Assembly: GCA_001972305.1 (NCBI GenBank)
Contig: BDDD01002852.1
Location: 124,001 to 188,000, forward strand
Origin: Cephalotus follicularis
Taxonomy: Eukaryota > Streptophyta > Magnoliopsida > Oxalidales > Cephalotaceae
Reading direction: 5' to 3'
DNA length: 64,000 bases
Part shown: one piece after another, positions 54,594-64,000 of the stretch
How the letters are laid out: the number at the start of each line of letters is the position of its first letter
How positions within the stretch are numbered: the first letter of the stretch is position 1
The notes under the pieces: model-generated
What the model was told of the DNA's origin: nothing
The model's database searches: none
Seen by the model: only the letters and a program-made list of their open reading frames with translations
Program-made: the position numbers and the translations under genes

Positions 54594-55026
54594 TGAATAA
54601 ACTACAGGGGGGGGGGGTTGAATTGTAGTTTCTAGAAATTTAATTAACTTTTCGCAAATATAACTTAAAATCAATGAACATAATATATGTTTGCAATCAA
54701 AAGCAAATAAATAAAATAATTAAAGAGAGAGAGTTAGAGAATTGCAAACACGGTTTTAGAGTGGTTCGGCTTAACTCTTGCCTACGTCCACTTTTCCCAA
54801 GGATCTCCTTGAGTTTCCACTAGTCTTCGAATAAACTTTCGGGTGCTATTCAGTGCATCTTTTACACTTGTTCATGATTGACCTCAATCAATTAAAAATT
54901 TTGGGTTCACTCCCCTATTACAATCAAATTGTATAATGAAGAATGTTTGATCTAAACCTCTCAAAGGTTGGATTTTACAAAATAATCATTCTCAAAATAA
55001 GTGGGAGAAAAAATAGGCTTAGGCAC
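54594..55026 (-). repeat. S1 5' LTR, part left of S2
   Basis: On the minus strand it ends CTGTAGTTTATTCA at 54594, with a run of 11 C (plus-strand G at 54607-54617). The part 54779-55026 matches 46368-46630 of the 3' LTR. It stops at 55026 where S2 begins; the rest should lie beyond S2, outside the window. Confidence 0.88.
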
Positions 55027-55149
55027 TGTTGACATTTATGTCTCAATCCTAAGTTTTGATGATAACATATTTGTGTTTAACTAAGTTTCTTGATGTGCAA
55101 GAAAACCTTGGAATGCGCAAAACAGCACAAGAATTCTACCGAAACAGGG

Positions 55150-55510
55150 AAACCGTCGACGCTTAGGAATAAAGCGTCAGCGCTTTGAGCAACTATCGAG
55201 ACAAGGAAGAAAGCATCTACCGGTGAAGTGTTTGGAGAAGTGGAAGAAATGGCCAAACCATCGATGCCCAGATTCAAGCATCTGCACTTTGACACAAAGC
55301 GTTTGCGCTTTGACACCTTTGACACAAAGCGTCTGCCGATTAAACCAGCGAGCCCAATCAGAATTCAATTTGGCCTAAGCGTCGATGCCCAGACTTAAGC
55401 GTCACCGCTTTGAGCTGCCAGTCGACCCTTGAACACAGAACGCCTGCACTTTGACTCGATAATTTGAAATTGAGATACCTAACGGTCACATAAGCGTCGA
55501 CGCTTTGCAC
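55150..55510. repeat. AGCGTCGACGCTT-type array in S2 5' LTR
   Basis: Copies of AAGCGTCGACGCTT, AGCGTCAGCGCTT and degenerate forms are spread upstream of the TATA box. The best member is a 14-bp perfect palindrome. The arrangement equals the better-measured array in the 3' LTR (63145-63520). Confidence 0.85.
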
Positions 55511-55598
55511 GCAGAACAGAATTCTGACAGAGGTTTAATGAGCCGTCTTTTATGCAACCGCTTGGAAGACAATAGCCAACGGATCTCTGAGGCAAAAA

Positions 55599-55608
55599 TA
55601 TATAAATA
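55599..55608 (+). promoter_or_regulatory. Candidate TATA box, S2 5' LTR
   Basis: TATATAAATA lies just downstream of the motif array. The 3' LTR has GATATAAATA at 63623-63632 in the same context (GAGGCAAAAA before, CAAAGA after). The array would then lie in U3 as an upstream element. Confidence 0.7.
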
Positions 55609-55747
55609 CAAAGACGTTTTGAAGAGAAAAAAATAGAACAACACAAGAGATATCAAACTACAAAAGAATTAAAAGAAATCATACAACAATCAGAGAGGTA
55701 GGCTTATACTTCTTAAGTGCTAGAGCCTTTAACGATCTTAGACGACA

Positions 55748-56788
55748 ATGAACTCAAACGTAGGAGAGAGCCAAAACATCTCAAAACCCCCTTACTTCGA
55801 TGGCAACAACTATAGCAATTGGAAGGCTAAGATGACCATTTTCATTCAATCCCATGACTACAACCTATGGGACCTCATAGTTGATGGTCCAAATCTCCCC
55901 ACCGTCACACTTGAAAACGGTGATGTAGTTTCCAAGCCTAGAAATCTCTATGATGATAATGATAGAAAGAGAGTTCAAATAAATGCTAAGGCTAAGCATA
56001 TCATTATTTGTGCCATAAATTCTAATGATTTCAATAGAATTTCGTCTTGCGTTTCCGCTAAGGAAATGTGGGATAGACTTGAGGTCACTTATGAAGGGAC
56101 TAATCAAGTTAAGGAAGCCAAAATCAGCATGTTAGTCCATGAATACGAAATGTTTACCATGAATGAGAACGAAGATAGAAAATCCCTGTTCTCTAGATTA
56201 ACAAACATCATTAATGCATTACAAGCTTTAGATAAAACGTATTCTAACAGTGAAATGGTAAGAAAAATTCTTAGGCGCTTGCCAAGATCATGGATGCCGA
56301 AGGTCACCGCGATTGAAGAGGCAAAAAATCTCAATGTCCTTCCATTAGAAGATCTTCTTGGGTCATTAATGACTCATGAACTATCAATGCAAAAGAAGGA
56401 TGACGATGAAGAAAAGGAAAAGAAGAAGAAGAAGATAGTTGCCTTAAAATCATCCCAAACTGAAGATTCCGAGGATGACGATGATGATGATGAAGAGCTA
56501 GCCTTTATAACAAGAAAGTTCAAAAAATTTCTTGCTAGCAAGAAGAATTTTGGTGGAAAGCCAAACAAGAGAATCCACCAAAAAGGAGAGTCAAGCAAGC
56601 TTGAAGAAATCATATGCTTCGAGTGCAACAAACCGGGGCATTACAAAAGCGATTGCCCTCGCCTCAAGAAGAAGGACCTATTGAAGAAGAAGAAGAAGGC
56701 TATGATCGAAACTTGGGATGATAGTGATGAGTCTAGCTCAGATGAAGACTCAAATGAAGAAGTTGCTCAAATAGCCTTGATGGCTTAA
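55748..56788 (+). pseudogene. gag: S2 Gag N-terminal half
   Basis: MNSNVGESQNISKPPYFDGN starts the part, as in S1. AKEMWDRLEVTYEGTNQVKE and LPRSWMPKVTAIEEAKNLNV follow, then a Lys/acidic region and the knuckle CFECNKPGHYKSDCP near 56619-56663. Confidence 0.94.
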
Positions 56789-56863
56789 GAAGAACAAGAA
56801 GAAGAAGAGAGCGATGAGGTAACATATGACGAACTTGTTTTAGTAGTAGAAAAATATAGTTCT

Positions 56864-57325
56864 ATGATTGCATCATTAAAGAAAAAGGTTAAGTTACTAG
56901 TAAATGAAAACGATGAACTTAAATCTATTAACTTGGCCAAGGAAGAAAACGCAAATGAAATTGAAGTAGATCTCCTAGAAAATGAAGTAGCATATCTAGT
57001 AAAGGAGAACAAAAATCTTAAGGGAGAAATAGAAGCTCTAAAGAAAACTTTCTCAAAGTTTTCTAATAGTAGTGAGAAGCTTGAAAATCTCCTTGGCATG
57101 CAAAGATGTGTCTTTGATAAAGCTGGACTAGGATATGAAGAAATGAACAATATTAAGCTTTATCAAACATTTTTTGAAAGGAAGGAGAAAATAGAAAAGG
57201 AAAAGGTTGAAAAGGCTAAACTTAAAAAGAAAATTGTAAAAACCGTATGTGACTATTGTGGTAGAAATGGCATACATCTTTCACTTGCTTCCATAAAAAG
57301 AATGCCATGTTTAGGAAAAATTTGA
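56864..57325 (+). pseudogene. gag: S2 Gag coiled-coil part
   Basis: MIASLKKKVKLLVNENDELK, LLENEVAYLVKENKNLKGEI and EALKKTFSKFSNSSEKLENL form a long heptad-rich coiled coil, as in S1. Confidence 0.9.
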
Positions 57326-57678
57326 TTAATTCATGGAATTTTTGTGGCAAACACGAACACACATCCTCACAATGTTATCATAAGAAAAATGCCATAAATA
57401 AGAAAATGATGAATGTATTATGTACACATTGTAGTAAATACGGTCATACATTTTCATCTTGCTTTTATAGAAGAAATAATATCCATAAAAGAAGAGTAGT
57501 GGTCTCTTGCAATAATTGTGCTAACAATGGCCATACTTCTACCTCATGCTTTTATAAACAAAATGTATTGAATGACTTGAACTTCTCCATAGCAAAAAGG
57601 AGTTGGGTTCCCAAAGGAACCATTTTAACTAACCCGAAAGGACCCAAGGTTTGTTGGGTACCTCAAACGAATACTTGA
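57240..57678 (+). pseudogene. gag: S2 Gag zinc-knuckle array
   Basis: Four knuckle positions about 87 bp apart, near 57250, 57337, 57424 and 57511, correspond to S1's array. Three read FCGKHEHTSSQC, CTHCSKYGHTFSSC and CNNCANNGHTSTSC. SWVPKGTILTNPKGPKVCWV closes the part. Confidence 0.85.
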
Positions 57679-57693
57679 AATTTGTGTTTGTAG

Positions 57694-58300
57694 GTGTGCT
57701 TGAAGGCATTATCCAAGAAGACCCAGTGGTATTTGGATAGTGGATGCTCCAAGCATATGACGGGCAACAAAAGTCTCTTCGTCAAATATGAATCAAAGGA
57801 AGGAGGAGAAGTAACATTCGGAGACAATGCAAAAGGAAAAATCAAAGGTGTTGGCTCCATAGGTAACAATAAAACCTCCATTCATAATGTATTGTTTGTT
57901 GAGGGACTTAAGCACAATCTCTTGAGCATAAGCAAATTATGTGACAAGAATTGTAGAGTCGTATTTGAAAAAGACTTATGTAAAGTAATAGATACTCTCA
58001 ATGATCAAATAAAATTTATAGGACATAGACATGGAAATGTGTATGTTGTAGATATAGATCATTTGATTAATATTAAATGTTTAGTATCTATGAATGATGA
58101 TAGTTGGCTATGGCATAGAAGATTAGGTCATGTAGGTATGTCAACCATTTCAAAGCTTTTAAAACATGAGTTAGTTAAAGGTCTACCTAAGATTAGCTTT
58201 GAAAAGGATAAAGTTTGTGATGCATGCCAATACGGAAAACAAACTAGGGCTTCATTTCAAACTAAAAACATTGTATCAACAACTAGACCTTTGCAACTTT
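57694..58300 (+). pseudogene. pol: S2 protease and GAG-pre-integrase domain
   Basis: WYLDSGCSKHMTGNKSLFVK (protease) and [34 protein letters not shown] (pre-integrase zinc domain) are visible. Confidence 0.95.
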
Positions 58301-58939
58301 TGCATATAGACTTATTTGGCCCAATAGATGTTAGAAGCCTAGGTGGAAAATCTTATGTCATGGTCATTGTAGACGATTATTCGAGATATACATGGACTAT
58401 TTTCCTAGCCCATAAAAGAGAATCTTTTAAAGAATTTTCGAACTTTTGCAAAACCGTTCAAAACGAAAAGGACACTTCTATTTCTAAAATTAGAAGTGAT
58501 CATGGAAAAGAATTTGAAAATCATTTATTTGAAAATTTTTGTAACAAAAATGGTTTTATACATGAGTTCTCCACTCCTAGAACACCTCAACAAAATGGGG
58601 TTGTTGAAAGGAAGAATAGAACTCTACAAGAAATGTGTAGAACACTTTTAAATGAAAATAATTTACCAAAATATTTTTGGGCGGAAGCAATAAATACTTA
58701 ATGTTATATCCTAAATCGCATATCAATTAGGCCAATTCTCAAAAAGACTCCATATGAGTTATGGAGGGGGAGAAAGCCGAACATTAGCTACTTTCATACC
58801 TTCGGATGCAAGTGCTTTATCCACAATAATGGAAAAGAGCACCTTGGAAAATTCGACTCCAAAGTCGATGAAGGTATTTTTCTTGGTTATTCTTCTAGAA
58901 GTAGGGCTTATAGATGCTTTAATAAAAGAACTTTATTAG
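58301..58939 (+). pseudogene. pol: S2 integrase core
   Basis: DLFGPIDVRSLGGKSYVMVI, VDDYSRYTWTIFLAHKRESF, ISKIRSDHGKEFENHLFENF and STPRTPQQNGVVERKNRTLQ show the core acidic residues. The following part continues to the conserved integrase end. Confidence 0.94.
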
Positions 58940-58950
58940 TTGAAGAATCA

Positions 58951-59436
58951 ATGCATGTTATTTTTGATGAATCTAACCCTAAACTTCCAAAAGAAGTTAT
59001 TGTCGATGATTGTGTAGATTTTATTGAGAATGGTGTTAACAAGCTTAATCTAGATGAAGCCAAAAGGGAGGAGTCTACCGAAGAAGAAACCCCTCAAGAA
59101 AGCTATCAAGAAGCTCTTCATGACAAAACCTTGAAGGTGGTAAGAGGACATCCTCATGAAGCTATAATAGGTAATCCTAGATTAGGTGTATCCACTAGAT
59201 CTAGTATTAATCATAATTACATTGCTTTCTTATCACAAATAGAACCTAAAAATATAAATGAGGCCGAAAAGGATGAAAATTGGATTAATGCCATGCAAGA
59301 AGAATTAAATCAAATTGGAACAAGTAAAGTATGGAACCTAGTACCTAGGCCTAGTAACCAAAACATCATAGGCACAAAATGGGTTTATCGGAACAAAGTA
59401 GACGACCAAGGTATAGTAATTAGAAACAAGGCTTGA
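58951..59436 (+). pseudogene. pol: S2 integrase-RT linker
   Basis: MHVIFDESNPKLPKEVIVDD, ESYQEALHDKTLKVVRGHPH and EAIIGNPRLGVSTRSSINHN are shared with S1. NLVPRPSNQNIIGTKWVYRN begins RT. Confidence 0.93.
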
Positions 59437-60276
59437 CTAGTTGCTAAAGGATATTCCCAAGAAGAGGGAATCGACTTTGATGAGTCATATGCACCCGTAG
59501 CTAGATTAGAGTCCATACGTATGTTGCTTGCATATGCATCATTTAAGGATTTCACACTTTTTCAAATGGATGTAAAAAGTGCATTGTTAAATAGGTTAAT
59601 AAAGGAGGAAGTTTATGTGGAACAACCTCCCGGGTTTGAAAACCCTCATTATCCCGACCATGTCTTTAAACTTTCAAAGGCATTATATGGTTTGAAACAA
59701 GCTCCTAGAGCTTGGTACGAAAAGTTGAGTGGATATCTACTTGAAAATGGTTTTAAAAGAGGCACTATTGATATTACCCTCTTTACAAAAACTGTCAATA
59801 ATGAAATTTTAATTGTTCAAGTATATGTAGATGATATCATTTTCGGTTCTACTAACAAAGGCTTTTGCAAGAATTTCGCTAAGATCATGCAGGTAGAATT
59901 TGAAATGAGCATGATGGGTGAGCTCAACTACTTCCTTGGACTTCAAGTCAAACAATTAGAGGAAGGAATCTTCATCAACCAAGCAAAGTATGTCAAGGAC
60001 TTACTCAAAAGATTTGGGATGGAGAATGCCAAAAAGAGTAAGACACCCATGAGCACAACTACAAAACTTGATAAGGATGAGCAAGGTAAGTCAATTGATC
60101 AAAAATTGTATAGAAGCATGATAGGATCATTGCTTTACTTAACGGCAAGTAGGCCGGACATCTTGTTTAGTGTGTGCTTATGTGCTAGATTTCAAGCATG
60201 CCCCAAAGAATCCCATTTGCTTGCCGTAAAAAGAATTTTCAAATATTTAGCATATACACCATCCTTAGGACTATGG
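59437..60276 (+). pseudogene. pol: S2 reverse transcriptase
   Basis: [58 protein letters not shown] (YVDD active site), MMGELNYFLGLQVKQLEEGI and GSLLYLTASRPDILFSVCLC are visible. The sequence is closely related to S1. Confidence 0.95.
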
Positions 60277-60768
60277 TATCCTAGGAAATCATCCTTTGAC
60301 TTACACACTTACTTCGATGCTGACTTCGGAGGATATAAGGTAGATAGAAAAAGCACAAGTGGCACATGTCAATTTTTGGGCAATAAGCTTATTTCTTGGT
60401 TTAGCAAGAAATAAAATTCGGTATCACTTTCGACTACCGAAGCCGAATATATTTCCGCGGGCAGTTGTGGCGCTCAAATCATGTGGATGAAGCAACAACT
60501 CCTTGACTATGGGTTTAACTTTGTAAAGGTGCCAATTAGGTGTGATAACACTAGTGCAATATGCTTAGGGAAAAACCCAGTTCATCACTCTAGAACTAAG
60601 CACATTGACATAAGATATCACTTCATAAAAGATCATATAGAAAAAGGTGATATTGAATTAGTTTTCATCCCGACCCAAGAACAAGTCGCGAACATATTCA
60701 CAAAACCTTTAGATGAACAAACCTTTTCAAAATTTAGATTGGAAATAGGTTTGTATGAAATTGAGTGA
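60277..60768 (+). pseudogene. pol: S2 RNase H
   Basis: SFDLHTYFDADFGGYKVDRK, STSGTCQFLGNKLISWFSKK, CDNTSAICLGKNPVHHSRTK and IRYHFIKDHIEKGDIELVFI match S1's RNase H. The coding ends about 370 bp before the extra ORF. Confidence 0.94.
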
Positions 60769-60890
60769 TTGACATGTTTCTATGATTGTTGTGATTATAT
60801 ATGTTTGCTCAAAATGCTTGTTTTCTCACTTATTCATCATTTGCATTCTTTCTCGCGCGTTTATGGAAAATCGGCAGAAAACAGAGCAAA

Positions 60891-61024
60891 GCGCCGACTG
60901 TTGTATTTAAAGTGTCAGCGCTTTACACAAAATTAGGGTTCGAAATTGGGGAAATTGGTCTAAGCGCCAACGCTTACCCTCATTCAGTCGACGCTTTAAT
61001 CGCGTTTTTAGACATAAAGCGCCG
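60891..61024. repeat. GTCGAC-type motifs in the S2 pol-ORF spacer
   Basis: AGCGCCGACTG (core 60892), GTGTCAGCGCTT (60914), AGCGCCAACGCTT (60965), AGTCGACGCTTT (60986) and AAGCGCCGTTT (61020). Steps are 22, 51, 21 and 34 bp. The stretch lies 120-250 bp upstream of the extra ORF. Confidence 0.8.
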
Positions 61025-61143
61025 TTTGCCAAGCCTTTTTACACAGAAACTCAAACCCTAACTTCTAAACACACTATCTCCGACGATTTTTTTTGGCGAA
61101 AAACTCTCAAAAAACACAGATTCACCTTCATCAAACTTCAATC

Positions 61144-62396
61144 ATGCCAAGAACTAAGAACTTTGAGGCTGGACAAGGATCAAAGAAGAAGAAGAAGTCA
61201 CTGGGGCGCAAGGGCAAGGGTATTGATACTCAACCAACCACTTCTAAGGTTACTCATTCTCTCCCTAGGTACCCAGAGGCTTACTTTAATAGGAAGATAC
61301 TTGTAGGGAAGGTTTTAGATTTTGATTTCTGTAATAGTGAAGGGTTTCCTATTGTTGAGTGGCTTAGGGTTCAAGGGTTGGAACCCTTATTTTCTATAAA
61401 CTTACCTAGCTATCCTGAGCTCATTAAGGAGTTCTATGTGCATATTCTGAGTAGCTCTATGGATAGTATGAGTACTAAGGTCAAAAACAAACCGATTGAG
61501 TTGACTTTAGATAGACTAGCCACTATTTTGAATGTTCCGAATGGTGGTGCGTGGGGTTGGAACCAACGGTCTTGGGTGGCTAGCCCAAATTTTGATCAAC
61601 AGGACTGTGTGCGAGTTCTCTTTGGTGAGAATGCTGATCATGTCCAGCGTATGTACACTAGGAATCTAAGTTTACACTATCGATTCCTACATCGTGCGGT
61701 ATGTATGCACATTTTACCTAAAGCTAAGTGGGTTCGATGAGGTAACCCACATGGAGGCCTACACAATGTACCACTTGATCACTGGAAGAAAAATAAATGT
61801 GCCCTTCCTGATTATCAATCACATGAATGCGATTCACGACCGAGAGAATGCAAGACTGGGTTATAGCAACATCATAACCAAGATCCTTCACTACTTCGAT
61901 GTTGACCTCAGTGGAGAAGTAAACCACCCTCTCCAAAGTGTTGACAAGCTAGGGAAAGGAACCCTTAGGAGAATGGGCTTCAAAAAGCACAAAAGGCTCG
62001 GTACGTGGATTCCAAGGTAAGAGGACTCCAATCGAGTCATTAAAGAGGAAGGAGAAGCTGAGATGGGAGAGGAAGCACAGAATTTACCAATAGAAGCTCC
62101 AGTTGAACAAACTTCGGATGTCAATCATCCGAGGAGCAGGCTAGATGAGATTTTTGATGCAATCAAGGGACTCCAATAGAATGTTGAGGAGATGAAAATG
62201 AATATGCAATTGATGAAATGACGACAAAAAAGAATGGCCAAGAAATTCGCTGAAACGGGCATTATAGAATATGAAGGTCTTATCTCTTCATCCTTGAGCC
62301 ACGACAATGACAACATTCCCCCCTGATGATGCAGCAACCGACGACTTGGAGGGAGAGGTCGGTGGTGATGACGAGGACACCCATATGGATGACTAG
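61144..62396 (+). pseudogene. S2 extra 3' ORF, plant-transposon-protein-like
   Basis: The ATG at 61144 (MPRTKNFEAGQGSKKKKKSL) is chosen because S1 has the same start context; an upstream in-frame ATG at 61093 exists. After a basic N-terminus come SLPRYPEAYFNRKILVGKVL, LEPLFSINLPSYPELIKEFY, IELTLDRLATILNVP, RNLSLHYRFLHRAVCMHILP and EAYTMYHLITGRKINVPFLI, LGYSNIITKILHYFDVDLSG. The C-terminus is acidic (GDDEDTHMDD). This resembles PF20167-type proteins, whose function is unknown. It has no visible membrane segment, so it does not look like an envelope protein. It is broken. Confidence 0.78.
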
Positions 62397-63003
62397 GCAT
62401 ATGCATTTCATTTTCTTTGCATTTTATGTTGATTTCTGCTATGGATGACTTTGTCCTTTGTAGCGTGTTCAATTGGAAGTACTATTGTGTAATGTCAAAT
62501 GACAATGTTGTGTTTTGATTTCAATGTGCATTGGTTTAAATGTTATGGATTTGGAATGCTTGGATCTGTAGTTTGTAATTTGCAGCTTGTACTATTGGAA
62601 GTGCTACTTGTTATGTAACAAGACTATGTATCGTTTTGATTTCAATGTGCAATGCAAATGTTATGACTTTTGGAATGTTTCCCTTTAATGAATTCTATGT
62701 TATTAAAATTGGAACCTGGAATGTATGCTCAAATGACATTATTTATGGTTTTTGAATATAGCGTCTTAAATCCTTTTTTGAATTGATAACAAAAAGGGGG
62801 AGATTTGTGGGAGATAGCATAATAATGCATAAAAATGACAAGGAAATAACCCCTTGTGTGACTAAGGGGGAGGTAATAAATTCAGGGGGAGCAAATGTAT
62901 TTTTGCATCACTTAAGTTCTTAAAGCTTTACATTTGTGCATTTTTGTTAATGTCTTAACTCAACGATTATTATGCTTAAAATGAAACAATTTTTTTCATC
63001 ATC
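62397..63003 (+). other. S2 3' untranslated region
   Basis: An AT-rich stretch with a partial internal duplication: AATTGGAAGTACTATTGTGT and the later TATTGGAAGTGCTACTTGTT are each followed by GTTTTGATTTCAATGTGCA (62511 and 62633). No coding is seen. Confidence 0.7.
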
Positions 63004-63017
63004 AAAAAAGGGGAGAT
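63004..63017 (+). other. S2 polypurine tract
   Basis: AAAAAAGGGGAGAT directly precedes the LTR start TGTTGAC. Confidence 0.9.
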
Positions 63018-63144
63018 TGTTGACATTTATGTCTCAATCCTAAGTTTTGATGATAACATATTTGTGTTTAACTAAGTTTCTTGATGTGCAAGAAAACCTT
63101 GGAATGCGCAAAACAGCACAAGAATTATGCAGAAACAGGGAAAC

Positions 63145-63520
63145 CGTCGACGCTTAGGAATAAAGCGTCAGCGGTTTGAGCAACTGTCGAGACAAGGAAC
63201 AGAGCATCTACCGGTGAAGTGTTTGGAGAAGAGGAAGAAATGGCCAAACCGCCGATGCCCAAATTCAAGCGTCTACGCTTTGACAGAAAGCGTCTACACT
63301 TTGACAGAAAGCGTCAGCGCTTTTATACAAAGCGTCTGCCGATTAAACCAGTGAGCCCAATTGGAATTCAATTTGGCCTAAGCGTCGACGCCCAGACTTA
63401 ACCGTCAGCGCTTTGAGCTGCCGGTCGACCCTTGAACACAGAACGCCTGCACTTTGACTCGATAATTTGAAATTGAGATACCTAACGGTCACATAAGCGT
63501 CGACGCTTCGAAGGTGACAG
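63145..63520. repeat. AGCGTCGACGCTT-type array in S2 3' LTR
   Basis: Core positions are about 63145, 63166, 63185, 63205, 63252, 63270, 63291, 63312, 63333, 63383, 63403, 63423, 63444, 63497 and 63516. Steps are 21, 19, 20, 47, 18, 21, 21, 21, 50, 20, 20, 21, 53 and 19 bp. Copies include the palindromic AGCGTCGACGCTT and AGCGTCAGCGCTT. Confidence 0.9.
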
Positions 63521-63622
63521 TCGACGCTTTGCACGCAGAACAGAATTCTGACAGAGGTTTAATGAGCCTTCTTTTATGCAACCACTTGGAAGACAATAGC
63601 CAACGGATCTCTGAGGCAAAAA

Positions 63623-63632
63623 GATATAAATA
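63623..63632 (+). promoter_or_regulatory. Candidate TATA box, S2 3' LTR
   Basis: GATATAAATA is in the same place as 55599-55608 in the 5' LTR, about 110 bp after the last array motif. Confidence 0.65.
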
Positions 63633-64000
63633 CAAAGATGTTTTGAAGAGAAAAAAAGAGAACAACACAAGAGATATCAAACTAAAAAAGAATTAAAAGA
63701 AATCATACAACATGCACTCAAATTCAAAGCTCATCTCAAAAGCTTTCATTTTATATCTTAGCCTATCTTTGATCTCATTTATATTGAGTGATTCTATCTT
63801 GTAAAATCCAACCTTGTGAGAGGTTTAGATTGAAACATTATCTTATCTTCTTTGATTGTAATAGGGGAGTGAACCCTAAGTGAAATTGGGGAGTGAACCC
63901 AAGAGAATTGTAAGTGATTGAGTTCAATCACAAAGGTGTACCGAATAGCACCCAGAATTGTATTCGGAGACTAGTGGAAACTCAAGGAGATCCTTGGGAA

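Larger units (their letters stand above)
46368..55026 (-). mobile_element. S1: Ty1/copia SIRE/Maximus-type element, minus strand
   Basis: From right to left: 5' LTR part 55026-54594, primer site, long gag with a zinc-knuckle array, protease, integrase, RT, RNase H, an extra 3' ORF, polypurine tract and 3' LTR part 47341-46368. Gag length, gene order and an ORF after pol are typical of SIRE/Maximus elements. It is broken with about six or more breaks. S2, of the same family, sits in its 5' LTR. Confidence 0.9.
55027..55688 (+). repeat. S2 5' LTR
   Basis: It starts TGTTGACATTTATGTCTC and matches 63018-63712. The preceding GGCAC (55022-55026) is the probable target duplication. The primer-site region ATCAGAGAGGTAGGC follows, like S1's ATGAGAGAGGTAGGC. 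GTCGAC-type motifs occupy 55150-55510. Confidence 0.88.
55027..64000 (+). mobile_element. S2: Ty1/copia SIRE/Maximus-type element, plus strand
   Basis: 5' LTR part 55027-55688, gag 55748-57680, protease to integrase 57694-58939, RT and RNase H to 60768, extra ORF 61144-62396, polypurine tract 63004-63017, 3' LTR from 63018 off the right edge. It is colinear with S1 and inserted in S1's 5' LTR. It is broken, with about six or more breaks. Confidence 0.92.
63018..64000 (+). repeat. S2 3' LTR, runs off the window
   Basis: It starts TGTTGACATTTATGTCTC and is at least 983 bp. Its last part (CTAGTGGAAACTCAAGGAGA) is the reverse complement of sequence in S1's LTRs (46380, 54800), confirming the same LTR family. 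Confidence 0.93.

Noticed and set aside
54594-55688. S1 and S2 as a head-to-head pair sharing one LTR
   Set aside because: The LTR portions on either side of 55026/55027 are different parts in opposite orientation, and S2 starts with a proper TGTTGAC end, so insertion of S2 into S1's LTR is simpler.
61144-62396. Envelope protein gene
   Set aside because: No signal peptide, membrane segment or envelope-like motif is visible; the similarity is to plant transposon-protein-type sequence.

Overview
This 64 kb window is nuclear DNA of a flowering plant and consists almost entirely of LTR retrotransposons. The evidence is Ty3/gypsy chromoviruses of the Tekay/Del type with chromodomains, an Athila-type Ty3 element, Ty1/copia elements of the SIRE/Maximus and Tork types, initiator-Met-tRNA-like primer sites, and a plant 5S rRNA-like piece. 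I cannot name the species. I found no convincing host protein gene, tRNA gene, CRISPR array or DNA transposon. All retroelements are fossils; each coding region carries several breaks.

Layout. 1-7546: minus-strand Tekay-type element E1 (integrase at the left edge, gag at 3.6-4.2 kb, 2.7 kb LTR at 4482-7185), followed by the 3' end of a second internal region (E0), so one LTR sits between two internal regions. 7547-7999: an LTR piece of the next family in inverted orientation. 7998-39828: Tekay-type element E2 (plus strand). It is split by an Athila-type element E4 (9792-16405, target duplication GTACG) and, inside its 3' LTR, by a large non-autonomous element E5 (21227-39135, target duplication GAGTT). 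E5's left LTR in turn holds a third Tekay-type element E3 (22419-30042). 39829-42840: two Tork-type copia fragments in opposite orientation around another LTR end. 42841-46366: two minus-strand LTR fragments. 46368-55026: SIRE-type element S1 (minus). 55027-64000: SIRE-type element S2 (plus), inserted in S1's 5' LTR and running off the right edge.

Nesting order: E2 and S1 are older; E4 and E5 entered E2, E3 entered E5, S2 entered S1. By eye the paired LTRs of E5, E3 and S2 differ by only a few percent, which suggests insertions of the order of one to a few million years; this is a rough estimate.

The most unusual signal is not a gene. LTRs of unrelated lineages (Tekay E1, E2, E3; Athila E4; copia SIRE S1, S2; and a further fragment) all carry arrays of short, mostly palindromic motifs, usually with a GTCGAC-like core, repeated about every 21 bp with occasional steps of about 29 or 50 bp. 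In the SIRE pair the same motif also occurs in the spacer between pol and a downstream extra ORF. Several Tekay-type LTRs further share a block that looks like a splice acceptor. Other notable items are the 5S rRNA-derived piece inside E5, an extra 3' ORF in S1/S2 resembling the plant-transposon-protein family, and an LTR end joined in inverted orientation to E2's primer-binding site.
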